64,000 nucleotides of DNA. Origin: Kroppenstedtia eburnea. Its GTDB lineage: Bacteria > Bacillota > Bacilli > Thermoactinomycetales > DSM-45169. The position numbers and the translations under genes were made by a program. The notes under the pieces are model-generated. The model was given only the letters and a program-made list of their open reading frames with translations. It had not been told where the DNA came from and made no database searches. The DNA is taken from assembly GCF_013282215.1 (NCBI RefSeq), contig NZ_CP048103.1:1426001-1490000 (forward strand), written 5' to 3'. This document shows, in pieces, positions 8,933-16,447 of this stretch (positions are counted from its first letter, which is position 1; every line of letters starts with the position of its first letter).

Positions 8933-8961
8933 GAAAAACCCTCCACGTAGGAGGGTTTTTG
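8933..8961. terminator. bidirectional terminator
   Basis: AAAAACCCTCC - ACGTA - GGAGGGTTTTT. It lies between the gerE fragment (plus) and the 3' end of the DnaA domain I gene (minus) and could serve both. Confidence 0.85.
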
Positions 8962-8962
8962 T

Positions 8963-9343
8963 TCATCCGTTTTTTCTTGTCACGATCGATTTGATTTCTT
9001 CAATGTTCTTTTCTATTCGATCCAATCGCTTGTCCAACCGTTGCCAGATGGTTTCTCCCCCGGCATCTATGGTGTTCTGATCATCCCCGTTTGCCTCGCG
9101 AGTAAAAACTACCTGAGCTTCTGCTTTAGTCACCGTTTGTAAGACTCTGTTTACTTGATTGTTGTATCTGCTTTCCAACCAGTCCCGCGCGAAGTCATTT
9201 ACTGTGGAGATCGTTAACACGTTATCGGTATAACTGACCGCTTGGGTCGGCTCAAACCAAGTCTCGAAAGCTGGCTTGCTCAATTCCCGACGGAGATGTT
9301 CAAGAACATCCGCCCATATTTGTTTTGCTTTTGCTGTTTCCAT
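8963..9343 (-). CDS. stand-alone DnaA N-terminal (domain I) protein
   Basis: 126 aa. Residues about 8-80 match domain I of the replication initiator DnaA, including IWADVL, LSKPAFETWF and FARDWLESRY, which are close to the B. subtilis DnaA N-terminus. The AAA+ and DNA-binding domains are absent. Instead a linker (about 85-98) leads into a predicted coiled coil (WQRLDKRLDRIEKNIEEIKS, about 99-120). In DnaA, domain I self-associates and binds helicase and regulators such as SirA. A free copy could join or block those contacts, but that is inference. GGGGG lies 8 nt before the ATG at 9343. The gene lies wholly within the insert between the two gerE repeats. Confidence 0.8.
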   Translation of the reverse strand: METAKAKQIWADVLEHLRRELSKPAFETWFEPTQAVSYTDNVLTISTVNDFARDWLESRYNNQVNRVLQTVTKAEAQVVFTREANGDDQNTIDAGGETIWQRLDKRLDRIEKNIEEIKSIVTRKNG

Positions 9344-9692
9344 TTCTTTTCCCCCGTCTCTCCTTAATTTCCGTTTCTTGCTCAAGTGATCGCGTGGACA
9401 AAGCCACCAAAAAATTCGGTCTTGGCGTTCTTGACTTTGTACCCATCGTTCCAAACACTGTTCCGCTCTTTACCTGAAGTTCCGCACTGAGTTATTGTTT
9501 TCCTTCCACGTTTGGGACAAGCATGATCTACTGTCATCCCTCTTGAGCCTGACTTCTGGAGGTGGGCTCCGGGATCCCCACCGAAGCAGACAGAAGGTCA
9601 CTCCCGGCCCGGGGCAGGCATAGGATACATTGTCCCCCTGGAAAAAAACGAGCCTTCCCGGGTCCCGGCGGCCTAATTTTCTCCGGCCACTG
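9344..9692. other. insert segment without a clear gene
   Basis: Lies between the DnaA domain I gene and the gerE promoter. The minus frame continues upstream of 9343 for 37 codons without a start or site I trust. No tRNA, repeat or membrane-protein frame is seen. Confidence 0.4.
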
Positions 9693-9721
9693 CACCACGT
9701 TATAAGCCCGTTCATAAGATA
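9693..9721 (+). promoter_or_regulatory. sigma-K-type promoter of gerE
   Basis: -35 CAC (9693-9695), spacer 17 nt, -10 CATAAGATA (9713-9721). This matches the sigma-K consensus mAC-N16/17-CATAnnnTA exactly. Transcription would begin about 50 nt before the gerE start. B. subtilis gerE is also sigma-K dependent. Confidence 0.75.
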
Positions 9722-9758
9722 CCTTGACTGAGTCCCTGACCCTCGTGTTCCAAGAGCC

Positions 9759-9923
9759 CGAGCAAGGAGGGATGACGCACTTGACGAGCAACCAGAAAGG
9801 GAAGCCTTTGCTAACCAACAGGGAAAGGGAAGTGTTTGAGCTGTTGGTGCAGGACAAGACGACCAAAGAGATCGCGCAGCAACTCTTTATCAGCGAAAAA
9901 ACCGTCCGAAATCATATCTCCAA
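9759..9923 (+). repeat. 165-bp direct repeat, right copy (inside intact gerE)
   Basis: Partner of 8665-8830. This copy continues without break into the rest of gerE. Confidence 0.95.
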
Positions 9924-10002
9924 CGTAATGCAGAAGTTGAATGTGAAAGGACGGTCGCAGGCAGTGGTGGAGTTGGTCCGGCTCGGCGAATTGAAAATTT
10001 AG
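9781..10002 (+). CDS. gerE: GerE, LuxR-family late sporulation transcription regulator
   Basis: 73 aa, the size of B. subtilis GerE (74 aa), which modulates sigma-K genes for spore coat proteins in the mother cell. Almost the whole protein is a LuxR-type helix-turn-helix: PLLTNREREVFELLVQDKTTKEIA, FISEKTVRNHISNVMQKL, then KGRSQAVVEL. The TTG at 9781 is chosen because AAGGAGG sits about 10 nt upstream. The ATG at 9772 almost abuts that site and is replaced by GTG in the duplicate copy. A sigma-K promoter lies upstream and a terminator follows. Confidence 0.95.
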   Translation: MTSNQKGKPLLTNREREVFELLVQDKTTKEIAQQLFISEKTVRNHISNVMQKLNVKGRSQAVVELVRLGELKI

Positions 10003-10013
10003 CCCCATCCCTT

Positions 10014-10041
10014 TACCCTACCGCATGCGTAGGGTTTTTTT
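10014..10041 (+). terminator. terminator of gerE
   Basis: CCCTAC - CGCAT - GCGTAGGG followed by TTTTTT. Confidence 0.8.
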
Positions 10042-10073
10042 ATGCGTGGGGGATGGCGACGGATCCCCAGCAA

Positions 10074-10823
10074 TCAGAGCTTGATTCCAAAATAACGAAG
10101 GAGTTCGTCATGAAACTGCCGGTCCGATGTAACCGGGTGCTTCTGTTTTTTCCCGTCCCGGGTGATGGTCAGAAAATCCTGAGTGAGTGTGATTCTGCCA
10201 TCATCAGTGGCGATGGTGCACATCTTTTTCTGTGTAAATGTGGATGCGGGGGATGTTTGGTGATGCTGGCACATGGAGGTGAAGGCTTGCAATTCATAGG
10301 GGAGGGTTGTAAAACGGTACTCCGTCACCCAGTGGCCCTCCGTCTTTTTTTGCAGGGCATACCCTTCTCCGTCAGTCTTTGAAGCCACCCTGTAACGACC
10401 GCTGATATCTTCCACCTCATCCCCGGTCAAAGGCAAGGGATGTCGACAACAGTCACCGAAGCCCACATCCACCACATAAGGTGTTTCCAATAAGACCAGC
10501 ACGGCCAAATGATCGAATTCGGGACCGAAGGAACCATCCGCCTCCCGTACACGTGCGGAGATGAGCGTCGTATGAAATCCGCACTCCCGAAGGAGCCAAT
10601 GGAACAACCCGTTCAATTCGTAGCAAAAGCCACCACGACCCCGTTCCACCACTTTTTCATACACCGGGGGCAATGATAAGCGAATCGGTCGGTGGAGTGA
10701 GATATCCAGATTTTCGAAGGGAATGTGGAGCAGATGGTTCTCCTGAAGCCGGGACAGGAACTGTCGGTCCGGATGATCGACGGCAGAGAGCCCGATCCGG
10801 CGAAGATAAGCGGATACATTCAT
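10074..10823 (-). CDS. arylamine N-acetyltransferase
   Basis: 249 aa, cytoplasmic. It transfers acetyl from acetyl-CoA to arylamines and arylhydrazines through a cysteine thioester. The catalytic triad is visible: Cys67 in RGGFCYELN, His105 in FDHLAVLV and Asp119 in VVDVGFGD. AAGGAGGGAACATC precedes the ATG at 10823; the longer upstream frame is a low-complexity extension and is rejected. The gene is absent from this position in B. subtilis and points opposite to gerE and marR, so it looks like a single-gene insertion. Confidence 0.93.
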   Translation of the reverse strand: MNVSAYLRRIGLSAVDHPDRQFLSRLQENHLLHIPFENLDISLHRPIRLSLPPVYEKVVERGRGGFCYELNGLFHWLLRECGFHTTLISARVREADGSFGPEFDHLAVLVLLETPYVVDVGFGDCCRHPLPLTGDEVEDISGRYRVASKTDGEGYALQKKTEGHWVTEYRFTTLPYELQAFTSMCQHHQTSPASTFTQKKMCTIATDDGRITLTQDFLTITRDGKKQKHPVTSDRQFHDELLRYFGIKL

Positions 10824-11316
10824 GATGTTCCCTCCTTGTTTGGGGATGAAATGTTTGCGCCAATGCCTCTTTCCGGAATGGAAAATGTTTGGGGGGAGTT
10901 GTCGGCCTTTACTTACCAGTGTCTCACAAATCTCGGGGAAACCGGGCTGTCCCCGGCCCAGGTGAGACCCAGTCCCGACCGTCCCGGCCCCGGATATGGA
11001 TTTGCCAGACACACCCAAACACACCCAATCACACCCAATCACACCCAATCACAACGTTTCTGATCGCTTTGCCTGGAAACTCAGTTAAAATCATATCATT
11101 GGCGTGTGGTTGCGGTCTTCGGTCCATTTACTCAGACAGTATCCTTTGATGGTCCTGGGACGGATGGATGGGGATTTCGCATTTCATTTTCTGAACACTT
11201 GTGTCAGGCCGGTTCACCCGTTACCATATGTGATAGGACAGACCATCTCCGTTGCAGGCGAATTTGGAGGTAAACTGACAGAGATCGGCAAGGGGCCGTT
11301 AAAGGGGTTAACGGAA
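10824..11316. other. intergenic stretch with short tandem repeats
   Basis: About 490 nt between nat and the MarR gene. It contains a 10-bp tandem repeat (listed separately). No further gene is supported. Confidence 0.5.
11011..11050 (+). repeat. tandem 10-bp repeat, four units
   Basis: ACACCCAAAC once, then ACACCCAATC three times, ending in ACAACG. There are no spacers. Confidence 0.9.
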
Positions 11317-11760
11317 ATGGATAATCAAACGGGTTTGTCAAAAGAGCTGGTGGCCGAAATTGAATGCTTGCTCAGAGAGATCAGTGTGGTGGTGAAACGA
11401 AAGGGCCGGGAGATTCTCAACGAATTCCCGATCACACCTCCCCAGTTCACAGCACTATTGTGGCTGAATGATGAAGGGGATATGACCATAGGTGATCTGA
11501 GCCAAAAGATGTATTTGGCATGCAGTACGATGACTGATTTGGTGGATCGGATGGAAAAAAACGAGTTGGTGGAACGGGTTCGTGATGACCGGGACCGGCG
11601 GGTGGTACGGATCCATCTCCTGCAGAAGGGAATAGAGATCATCGGGGATGTGATGGAGACACGTCGGTCTTACCTGTCTCAAGTGCTGTCCCGCTTTTCC
11701 GAGGAGGAAGTGAGGGAGATGGCCAAGCACCTCTCTCTTCTCCATCATGGAATCAAGTAG
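11317..11760 (+). CDS. MarR-family transcription regulator (YsmB-like)
   Basis: 147 aa. A winged-helix dimeric repressor type. ITPPQFTALLWLNDEGDMTIGDLSQKMYLACSTMTDLVDRMEKNELVERVRDDRDRRVVRIHL is the classical MarR wHTH (about 40-110), with the wing at DDRDRR. Its position between gerE and murI matches B. subtilis ysmB. The ATG at 11317 has AAAGGGG 9 nt upstream; the upstream in-frame extension has no family similarity. The ligand and targets are unknown. Confidence 0.88.
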   Translation: MDNQTGLSKELVAEIECLLREISVVVKRKGREILNEFPITPPQFTALLWLNDEGDMTIGDLSQKMYLACSTMTDLVDRMEKNELVERVRDDRDRRVVRIHLLQKGIEIIGDVMETRRSYLSQVLSRFSEEEVREMAKHLSLLHHGIK

Positions 11761-11870
11761 ATCCTCCCGGGAGGCGGGGGAGAATGCGAAGGCGACGGAG
11801 GTGGGTTTCACCCAGTTGATTGGTCTGGTCTCCGGAGGGAAATGGTCTCCTTCGGAGAACCTTCCCGGGC

Positions 11871-12010
11871 CTTTGAAGCATTGTGAAAAAGTCATTCATA
11901 GGGAGGGTTGGGTTTCACATGGAGTGATTTTGGATCGTAAGAACAACGAAAACGACATGTGAAGCCCAATCCCGACCGGCCATGAACGCATAAATCACAA
12001 CGCTTTTTGG
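11871..12010 (+). repeat. dispersed inverted-end repeat, copy A (MITE-like)
   Basis: Left end GAAGCATTGTGAAAAA, right end ATCACAACGCTTTTT. Inside are GGGTTGGGTTTCACAT and a partner ending TGTGAAGCCCAATCCC that can fold back on it. It lacks the extra hairpin block found in copies B and D. No coding capacity. Confidence 0.75.
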
Positions 12011-12186
12011 GGAAGTTTTTTAATGCGATGGGTGCAAACCTCTATTTTCCGGGAAGGGGACATTTGATAGAATCAATCACGTTCCCGGGAATCTGCACAA
12101 ACCGCTTTCTTGGGAGCTACATATTCTGAACATAAAGTGACAGTAACAAAAACGGAGCCAACCTGGTTCATGGAGGATGGAAGGTT

Positions 12187-13029
12187 TTGACCCATCAACA
12201 TTCTGCAGACAGTGCCATCGGCATTCTGGATTCGGGTGTCGGAGGTCTCACCGTTGTCAGGGAAGTTTTTCGGCAATTACCCAACGAAAAAATTCTTTAT
12301 TTCGGGGATACTCTCCGTTGCCCCTATGGTCCCCGATCGTCAGATGAGGTTCGTAGATTCACGCTGGAAATCGTCCGCCATTTGTCCGGGTATCCCCTGA
12401 AAGCCCTCGTGATCGCTTGCAACACTGCCACAGCCCTCGCTCTCGAAGAGGTGCGCCATCAGGTGGATGTTCCGGTGTTGGGAGTGATCGAACCGGGGGC
12501 CCGGGCGGCAATCAAAGTGTCGCGACGGGGACGGGTCGGAGTGATCGGCACTGAAGGAACCATCCGGAGTTCCGCCTATGAACGGGCATTGAAGCGGATT
12601 GATCCCAGGTTGTATGTGGTGAGTCTCTCTTGCCCCGCCTTGGTTCCCCTGGTGGAGAGCGGGGGGGTGGAGAATGAGGAATCACGCAAGATCCTGAGGG
12701 AATCCCTGGCTCCGTTGAAGAGTCACAGACTGGAATCGTTGATTCTGGGATGCACCCATTATCCCTTGATCGCCTCCATGATTTCCCGGGAGATGGGACC
12801 GGGGGTGGCCCTGATCAGTTCCGCTGAGGAAACCACCCGGGAATTGATTGCGATCCTGCGTGGCGATGGACTCCTCCGTGAAGGTCCCCCCTGCGGCCCG
12901 GAGGAACATCTCTTCTTCACCAGCGGCCGTCCTTCATCCTTCCGCGACATTGCGGAGCGCTGGCTTCACCGGCGAGTGCGGGTGGAGCAGGCGGTCCTGC
13001 CCGCTTTGGACGAAAGTCGCGTCGGATGA
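12187..13029 (+). CDS. murI: glutamate racemase
   Basis: 280 aa. Converts L- to D-glutamate for peptidoglycan without a cofactor. Both catalytic cysteines are present: C78 in VIACNTATA and C189 in ILGCTHYPLI. The N-terminal IGILDSGVGGLTV motif is typical. The TTG start at 12187 follows GGAGGATGGAAGG. The position next to the MarR gene and gerM corresponds to racE in B. subtilis. A terminator follows. Confidence 0.96.
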   Translation: MTHQHSADSAIGILDSGVGGLTVVREVFRQLPNEKILYFGDTLRCPYGPRSSDEVRRFTLEIVRHLSGYPLKALVIACNTATALALEEVRHQVDVPVLGVIEPGARAAIKVSRRGRVGVIGTEGTIRSSAYERALKRIDPRLYVVSLSCPALVPLVESGGVENEESRKILRESLAPLKSHRLESLILGCTHYPLIASMISREMGPGVALISSAEETTRELIAILRGDGLLREGPPCGPEEHLFFTSGRPSSFRDIAERWLHRRVRVEQAVLPALDESRVG

Positions 13030-13061
13030 AAAATCAGCAGTTTCCGCTCAGCCCACTGCCT

Positions 13062-13088
13062 CTCCCCGCCATTACGGCGGGGTTTTTC
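13062..13088 (+). terminator. terminator of murI
   Basis: CCCCGCC - ATTAC - GGCGGGG followed by TTTTTC. Confidence 0.9.
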
Positions 13089-13118
13089 TATGAGATCCGT
13101 TCATGGACCAAACAAGTG

Positions 13119-13148
13119 TGATATTTTCCCTCAGGGCTCGTATACATG
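13119..13148 (+). promoter_or_regulatory. putative sigma-E promoter of gerM
   Basis: TGATATT (13119-13125), 15-nt spacer, TATACATG (13141-13148). This is close to the sigma-E consensus KMATATT-N14/15-CATACAHT. B. subtilis gerM is expressed in the mother cell under sigma-E. Confidence 0.5.
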
Positions 13149-13184
13149 TACCAGAAACTTTTGTCCCAGGAGGGAAAAACACAT

Positions 13185-14222
13185 ATGTGTAACAAGTGGT
13201 TCAAAGGGATGGCTCCTTTGCTGATTCTACCCCTGGCGCTGACAGGATGTCTGTTCGGCCCTGAAAACGAGTCACCCCCCATCGATCCGCCACCCAAAGA
13301 GATGAAGCAAAAAGAGAAGGATTCGGGGGCTTCGGAGGAGAAGAGCGCGGCCCGGAAGCAGGATGAACTGGAGCTTTATTTCCTGACGGATACGGGCTAT
13401 CTGGTACCCTACTCCATGAACGTTCCCAAGGTGGAAGGGATTGCCAAAGAAGCGATGAAGTACATGGTGAAGGGAGGGCCCGCCGAATCCAACCTCCCGG
13501 AAGGGTTCAGTGGAATTTTACCGGAGGGGACGGAAGTGAAGGGGTTGGATATCAAGGATGGGACAGCGGTTGTTGATTTCTCCAAACAGTTCCTCGACTA
13601 TGATGCAAAAATGGAAGAGAAGATCCTGAGTGCGGTCACATGGACCCTGACCGGATTTGACTCAGTGAAGCGAGTGGATATCCGGGTGAATGGACAGCCA
13701 CTCGAGGTGATGCCGAAAGGAAAGACACCGGCCCAGGGGATGACCCGTGACGGAGGGATCAATCTGGAGGTGGCCCAAGGGGTGAAGGTGAGTGACAGCA
13801 TGCCGGTCACCTTGTACTTCCTGGGACAAACAAAAGATAACACCGTTTACTATGTTCCGGTCACGCGATTGATACAACGTCAGGAAAATGGAGCGGTGGC
13901 GGCGATGAAAGAGTTGATCAAAGGTCCCCAACACGGTTCCGAGTTGGTCAGCGCCCTGGTTGAATCCACCCGGGTGAACAGTGTGAAGTTGAAGGGGGAT
14001 ACAGCGATCGCCGATTTTGGCAAAGAACTGCTGCAATACAGCGACGAAAAGAAAGCTTCCCAGGATGCTCTCCATGCCATCGTTCTGTCTCTGACAGAAA
14101 ACACCGCGGCCAAAAAAGTGAAGATCACCGTGGAGGGGAAATCCAATGTGGGAAGCGAGGGTGGCGAACTGTTTGACAAACCGGTCCTTCGCCCCAAACG
14201 GGTGAACCCCGCCGGACTGTGA
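13185..14222 (+). CDS. gerM: GerM, sporulation/germination lipoprotein
   Basis: 345 aa. The signal peptide ends in a lipobox LTGC (Cys22), so the mature protein is membrane-anchored outside the cytoplasm. Two tandem GerMN (germane) domains follow: about 60-165 (LYFLTDTGYLVPY...GTAVVDFSKQFL) and about 205-315 (LYFLGQTKDNTVYYVPVTR...TAIADFGKELL). In B. subtilis GerM supports engulfment-stage peptidoglycan and the mother cell-forespore channel. The start at ATG 13185 is preceded by AGGAGGG; starting at 13146 would spoil the lipoprotein signal. Confidence 0.94.
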   Translation: MCNKWFKGMAPLLILPLALTGCLFGPENESPPIDPPPKEMKQKEKDSGASEEKSAARKQDELELYFLTDTGYLVPYSMNVPKVEGIAKEAMKYMVKGGPAESNLPEGFSGILPEGTEVKGLDIKDGTAVVDFSKQFLDYDAKMEEKILSAVTWTLTGFDSVKRVDIRVNGQPLEVMPKGKTPAQGMTRDGGINLEVAQGVKVSDSMPVTLYFLGQTKDNTVYYVPVTRLIQRQENGAVAAMKELIKGPQHGSELVSALVESTRVNSVKLKGDTAIADFGKELLQYSDEKKASQDALHAIVLSLTENTAAKKVKITVEGKSNVGSEGGELFDKPVLRPKRVNPAGL

Positions 14223-14256
14223 CCCATCCGCATGGATTATCGGTGATCCGGTTAGG

Positions 14257-14288
14257 CTAAAGAGGTGAACCTGCCTCTTTTTCTTTTG
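14257..14288 (+). terminator. weak terminator after gerM
   Basis: AAAGAGG / CCTCTTT stem followed by TTTCTTTT. Confidence 0.5.
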
Positions 14289-14465
14289 AGCGGGATGCTC
14301 GCACCGGCTTAGGCGCTGTGATATAATTATGAACTACTTGTCGATGATTGATTGAACCTCCGGCGTCTCCTCTCCGTGATCGCCACTTCTGAGTTCCTGA
14401 GCCATGTCTTCGAGCGGGTATTTCCCCCGCAGTTTCATAAAACATACATACTGGAGGGGTACGAG

Positions 14466-15245
14466 TTGAGGGTGGACGGACGACAGTACAACGAGTTGAG
14501 AAAAGTGGAGATGATTTCCGATTATATCAAGCATGCGGAAGGGTCCGTCTTGATGTGTGTGGGAGATACGAAAGTGATCTGCACCGCATCGGTGGAAGAG
14601 CGTGTACCCCCCTTTTTGCGGGGGTCCGGGAAGGGATGGGTGACTGCGGAATATTCCATGTTGCCCCGTGCCACCCAATCCCGGACGATCCGCGAATCCA
14701 GCAAAGGCAAGGTGGGCGGACGGACGATGGAAATCCAGCGCCTGATCGGACGCAGCCTGCGGTCGGTGATCCAGCTGGATCGGTTGGGGGAGCGGACCAT
14801 CTGGCTGGACTGTGATGTGATCCAGGCGGACGGAGGCACCCGCACAGCCTCCATCACCGGCGCATTTGTGGCAGCGGCACAGGCGATCCACGGGTTGGTG
14901 AAATCGGGGGCTTTGGATTCGGTTCCGATCACTGATTTTCTGGCGGCGACCAGTGTGGGGATCGTGGATGGCCAGCCCTGTCTGGATCTTTGCTATGAGG
15001 AAGATTCCAAGGCAAAGGTGGATATGAATGTGGTGATGACCGGTTCCGGAAAGTATGTGGAGATTCAGGGAACCGGTGAGGAATCCCCCTTTACCCCGGA
15101 GGAACTCCACCAGCTTCTGGCTTTGGCCGGTCACGGGACGGAGCAGCTGATCCGTTTGCAAAAAGATGTGCTTCAAGAGGCGGCACGAGGGATTGGAGGG
15201 AAGAGGGATGGGGGAAGTAAAAACAACCGCCCAACCGGAAACTGA
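14466..15245 (+). CDS. rph: ribonuclease PH
   Basis: 259 aa. Phosphorolytic 3'-5' exoribonuclease that trims tRNA 3' ends. Family signatures are [50 protein letters not shown] and [22 protein letters not shown]. The TTG at 14466 is taken because GGAGGGG lies 6 nt upstream and the protein then begins MRVDGRQ, as in Bacillus (MRHDGRQ). The 3' end overlaps rdgB by 38 nt. Confidence 0.96.
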   Translation: MRVDGRQYNELRKVEMISDYIKHAEGSVLMCVGDTKVICTASVEERVPPFLRGSGKGWVTAEYSMLPRATQSRTIRESSKGKVGGRTMEIQRLIGRSLRSVIQLDRLGERTIWLDCDVIQADGGTRTASITGAFVAAAQAIHGLVKSGALDSVPITDFLAATSVGIVDGQPCLDLCYEEDSKAKVDMNVVMTGSGKYVEIQGTGEESPFTPEELHQLLALAGHGTEQLIRLQKDVLQEAARGIGGKRDGGSKNNRPTGN

Positions 15246-15858
15246 ATGGGTGTTTGCCACCCGTAACGCCCATAAAGTGAAAGAGTTGGATGCGATCTTT
15301 CATTCCGTCCTCGGGATTCACGTGGTGGGGCTGGATCACTTTGATGGTTTGCCCGAGATCGTGGAGGATCGGGACACTTTTGAAGGGAATGCCAGCAAAA
15401 AAGCGGAGACGATCGCCGCAATTCTGGGCCTTCCCGTAGCCGCCGACGACTCCGGGCTGTGTGTCGACTTTTTAAAGGGAGCGCCCGGTGTGTATTCGGC
15501 CCGCTATGCGGGTCCCGGGGCGACAGATCAAAAGAACAACGAAAAATTGTTGCAAGCGTTGAAAGGGGTCCCGGAAGAACAGAGGGGGGCCGATTTCGTC
15601 TGTGTGCTCGCCCTGGCGATCCCGGGGCAGGATACCCGGATCGTCCGCGGGGAGTGCAGGGGCCGCATCGCTGAAGAACCCCGGGGGAAATACGGCTTCG
15701 GTTATGACCCGCTCTTTTTTCTTCCCGAACAGGGATGCACCATGGGAGAGTTGCCCCCTGAGGTGAAAAACCGGATCAGTCACCGATCCCGGGCGACGAA
15801 GAAGTTGCTTGACCTGTTGAAAGATCAGTTTTCCCCGGAATGGACGACAGGGGGGTGA
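15208..15858 (+). CDS. rdgB: RdgB/HAM1-type non-canonical purine NTP pyrophosphatase (YsnA)
   Basis: 216 aa. Hydrolyses ITP, dITP and XTP to monophosphates, cleaning the nucleotide pool. Motifs include [13 protein letters not shown] at the N-terminus, [39 protein letters not shown] and FGYDPLFF. The ATG at 15208 follows GGAGGGAAGAGG and overlaps the end of rph, so the two are co-translated. The order rph-ysnA-ysnB is the Bacillus order. Confidence 0.95.
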   Translation: MGEVKTTAQPETEWVFATRNAHKVKELDAIFHSVLGIHVVGLDHFDGLPEIVEDRDTFEGNASKKAETIAAILGLPVAADDSGLCVDFLKGAPGVYSARYAGPGATDQKNNEKLLQALKGVPEEQRGADFVCVLALAIPGQDTRIVRGECRGRIAEEPRGKYGFGYDPLFFLPEQGCTMGELPPEVKNRISHRSRATKKLLDLLKDQFSPEWTTGG

Positions 15859-15865
15859 ATCTGTC

Positions 15866-16393
15866 GTGCGGGTTCTGATTGTCAGTGACAGCCATGGGGA
15901 AGGGGCGCTTCTGCGGGAAGTGGTGGACCGTGAACAAGCGGATCATGTGATTCACTGCGGTGACTTCTGCACCGAAAGTGCCCAGCTCCCGGGGGGCTGG
16001 ATCACGGTGGTCCGGGGGAATTGCGACTGGGTGGAAGTTCCTTGGGAAGCACGGTGGGAAGGCGGGGGCATCCACTTCTTGATCACCCACGGGCACCGAC
16101 TCCAGGTGAATTCTTCCCTCCTTCCCTTGCAGTACCGCGCGCAAGAGGTGGGTGCACAGATCGCCTGTTTCGGTCATACGCATATCCCTATGTCAGAGTG
16201 GGTGGATGGCGTGTTGTTGCTCAATCCCGGCAGCCTGGTGAATCCCCGGGGCGGATTTCCAAAGCCTTCTTATGCGATCTTGGAGACAACGGGGAGAGAG
16301 GATGTCACCCTCTCATACTTCACCCCGGATGGAGAGCGCCTCCCGGGATTGGGCGGAAAATTCCCCGTTTTTGCAAGGAGTAATCCCCCTTGA
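15866..16393 (+). CDS. YfcE/MJ0936-type metallophosphodiesterase (YsnB)
   Basis: 175 aa. Calcineurin-like phosphoesterase fold. The metal-binding motifs are visible: SDSHGE near the N-terminus, HCGDF, VRGNCDW, ITHGH, and FGHTHIP, followed by NPGSLVNPRGG. The GTG start at 15866 lies 7 nt after the rdgB stop. The physiological substrate is unknown in this family. It is the last gene before the tRNA, whose promoter overlaps its stop. Confidence 0.92.
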   Translation: MRVLIVSDSHGEGALLREVVDREQADHVIHCGDFCTESAQLPGGWITVVRGNCDWVEVPWEARWEGGGIHFLITHGHRLQVNSSLLPLQYRAQEVGAQIACFGHTHIPMSEWVDGVLLLNPGSLVNPRGGFPKPSYAILETTGREDVTLSYFTPDGERLPGLGGKFPVFARSNPP

Positions 16394-16417
16394 CGGTTTG
16401 GATTTCCATGGTATAAT
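16390..16417 (+). promoter_or_regulatory. sigma-A promoter of the tRNA-Arg gene
   Basis: TTGACG (16390-16395), 16-nt spacer, TATAAT (16412-16417), about 30 nt before the tRNA 5' end. Confidence 0.85.
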
Positions 16418-16447
16418 GAACTTCATGAGTTGTAACTCCTCCGCCGG

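Noticed and set aside
9470-9866. Minus-strand frames overlapping gerE and its promoter
   Set aside because: No start with a ribosome binding site; part is antisense to gerE.
11011-11050. CRISPR-like array
   Set aside because: Units are only 10 bp with no spacers and there are no cas genes.
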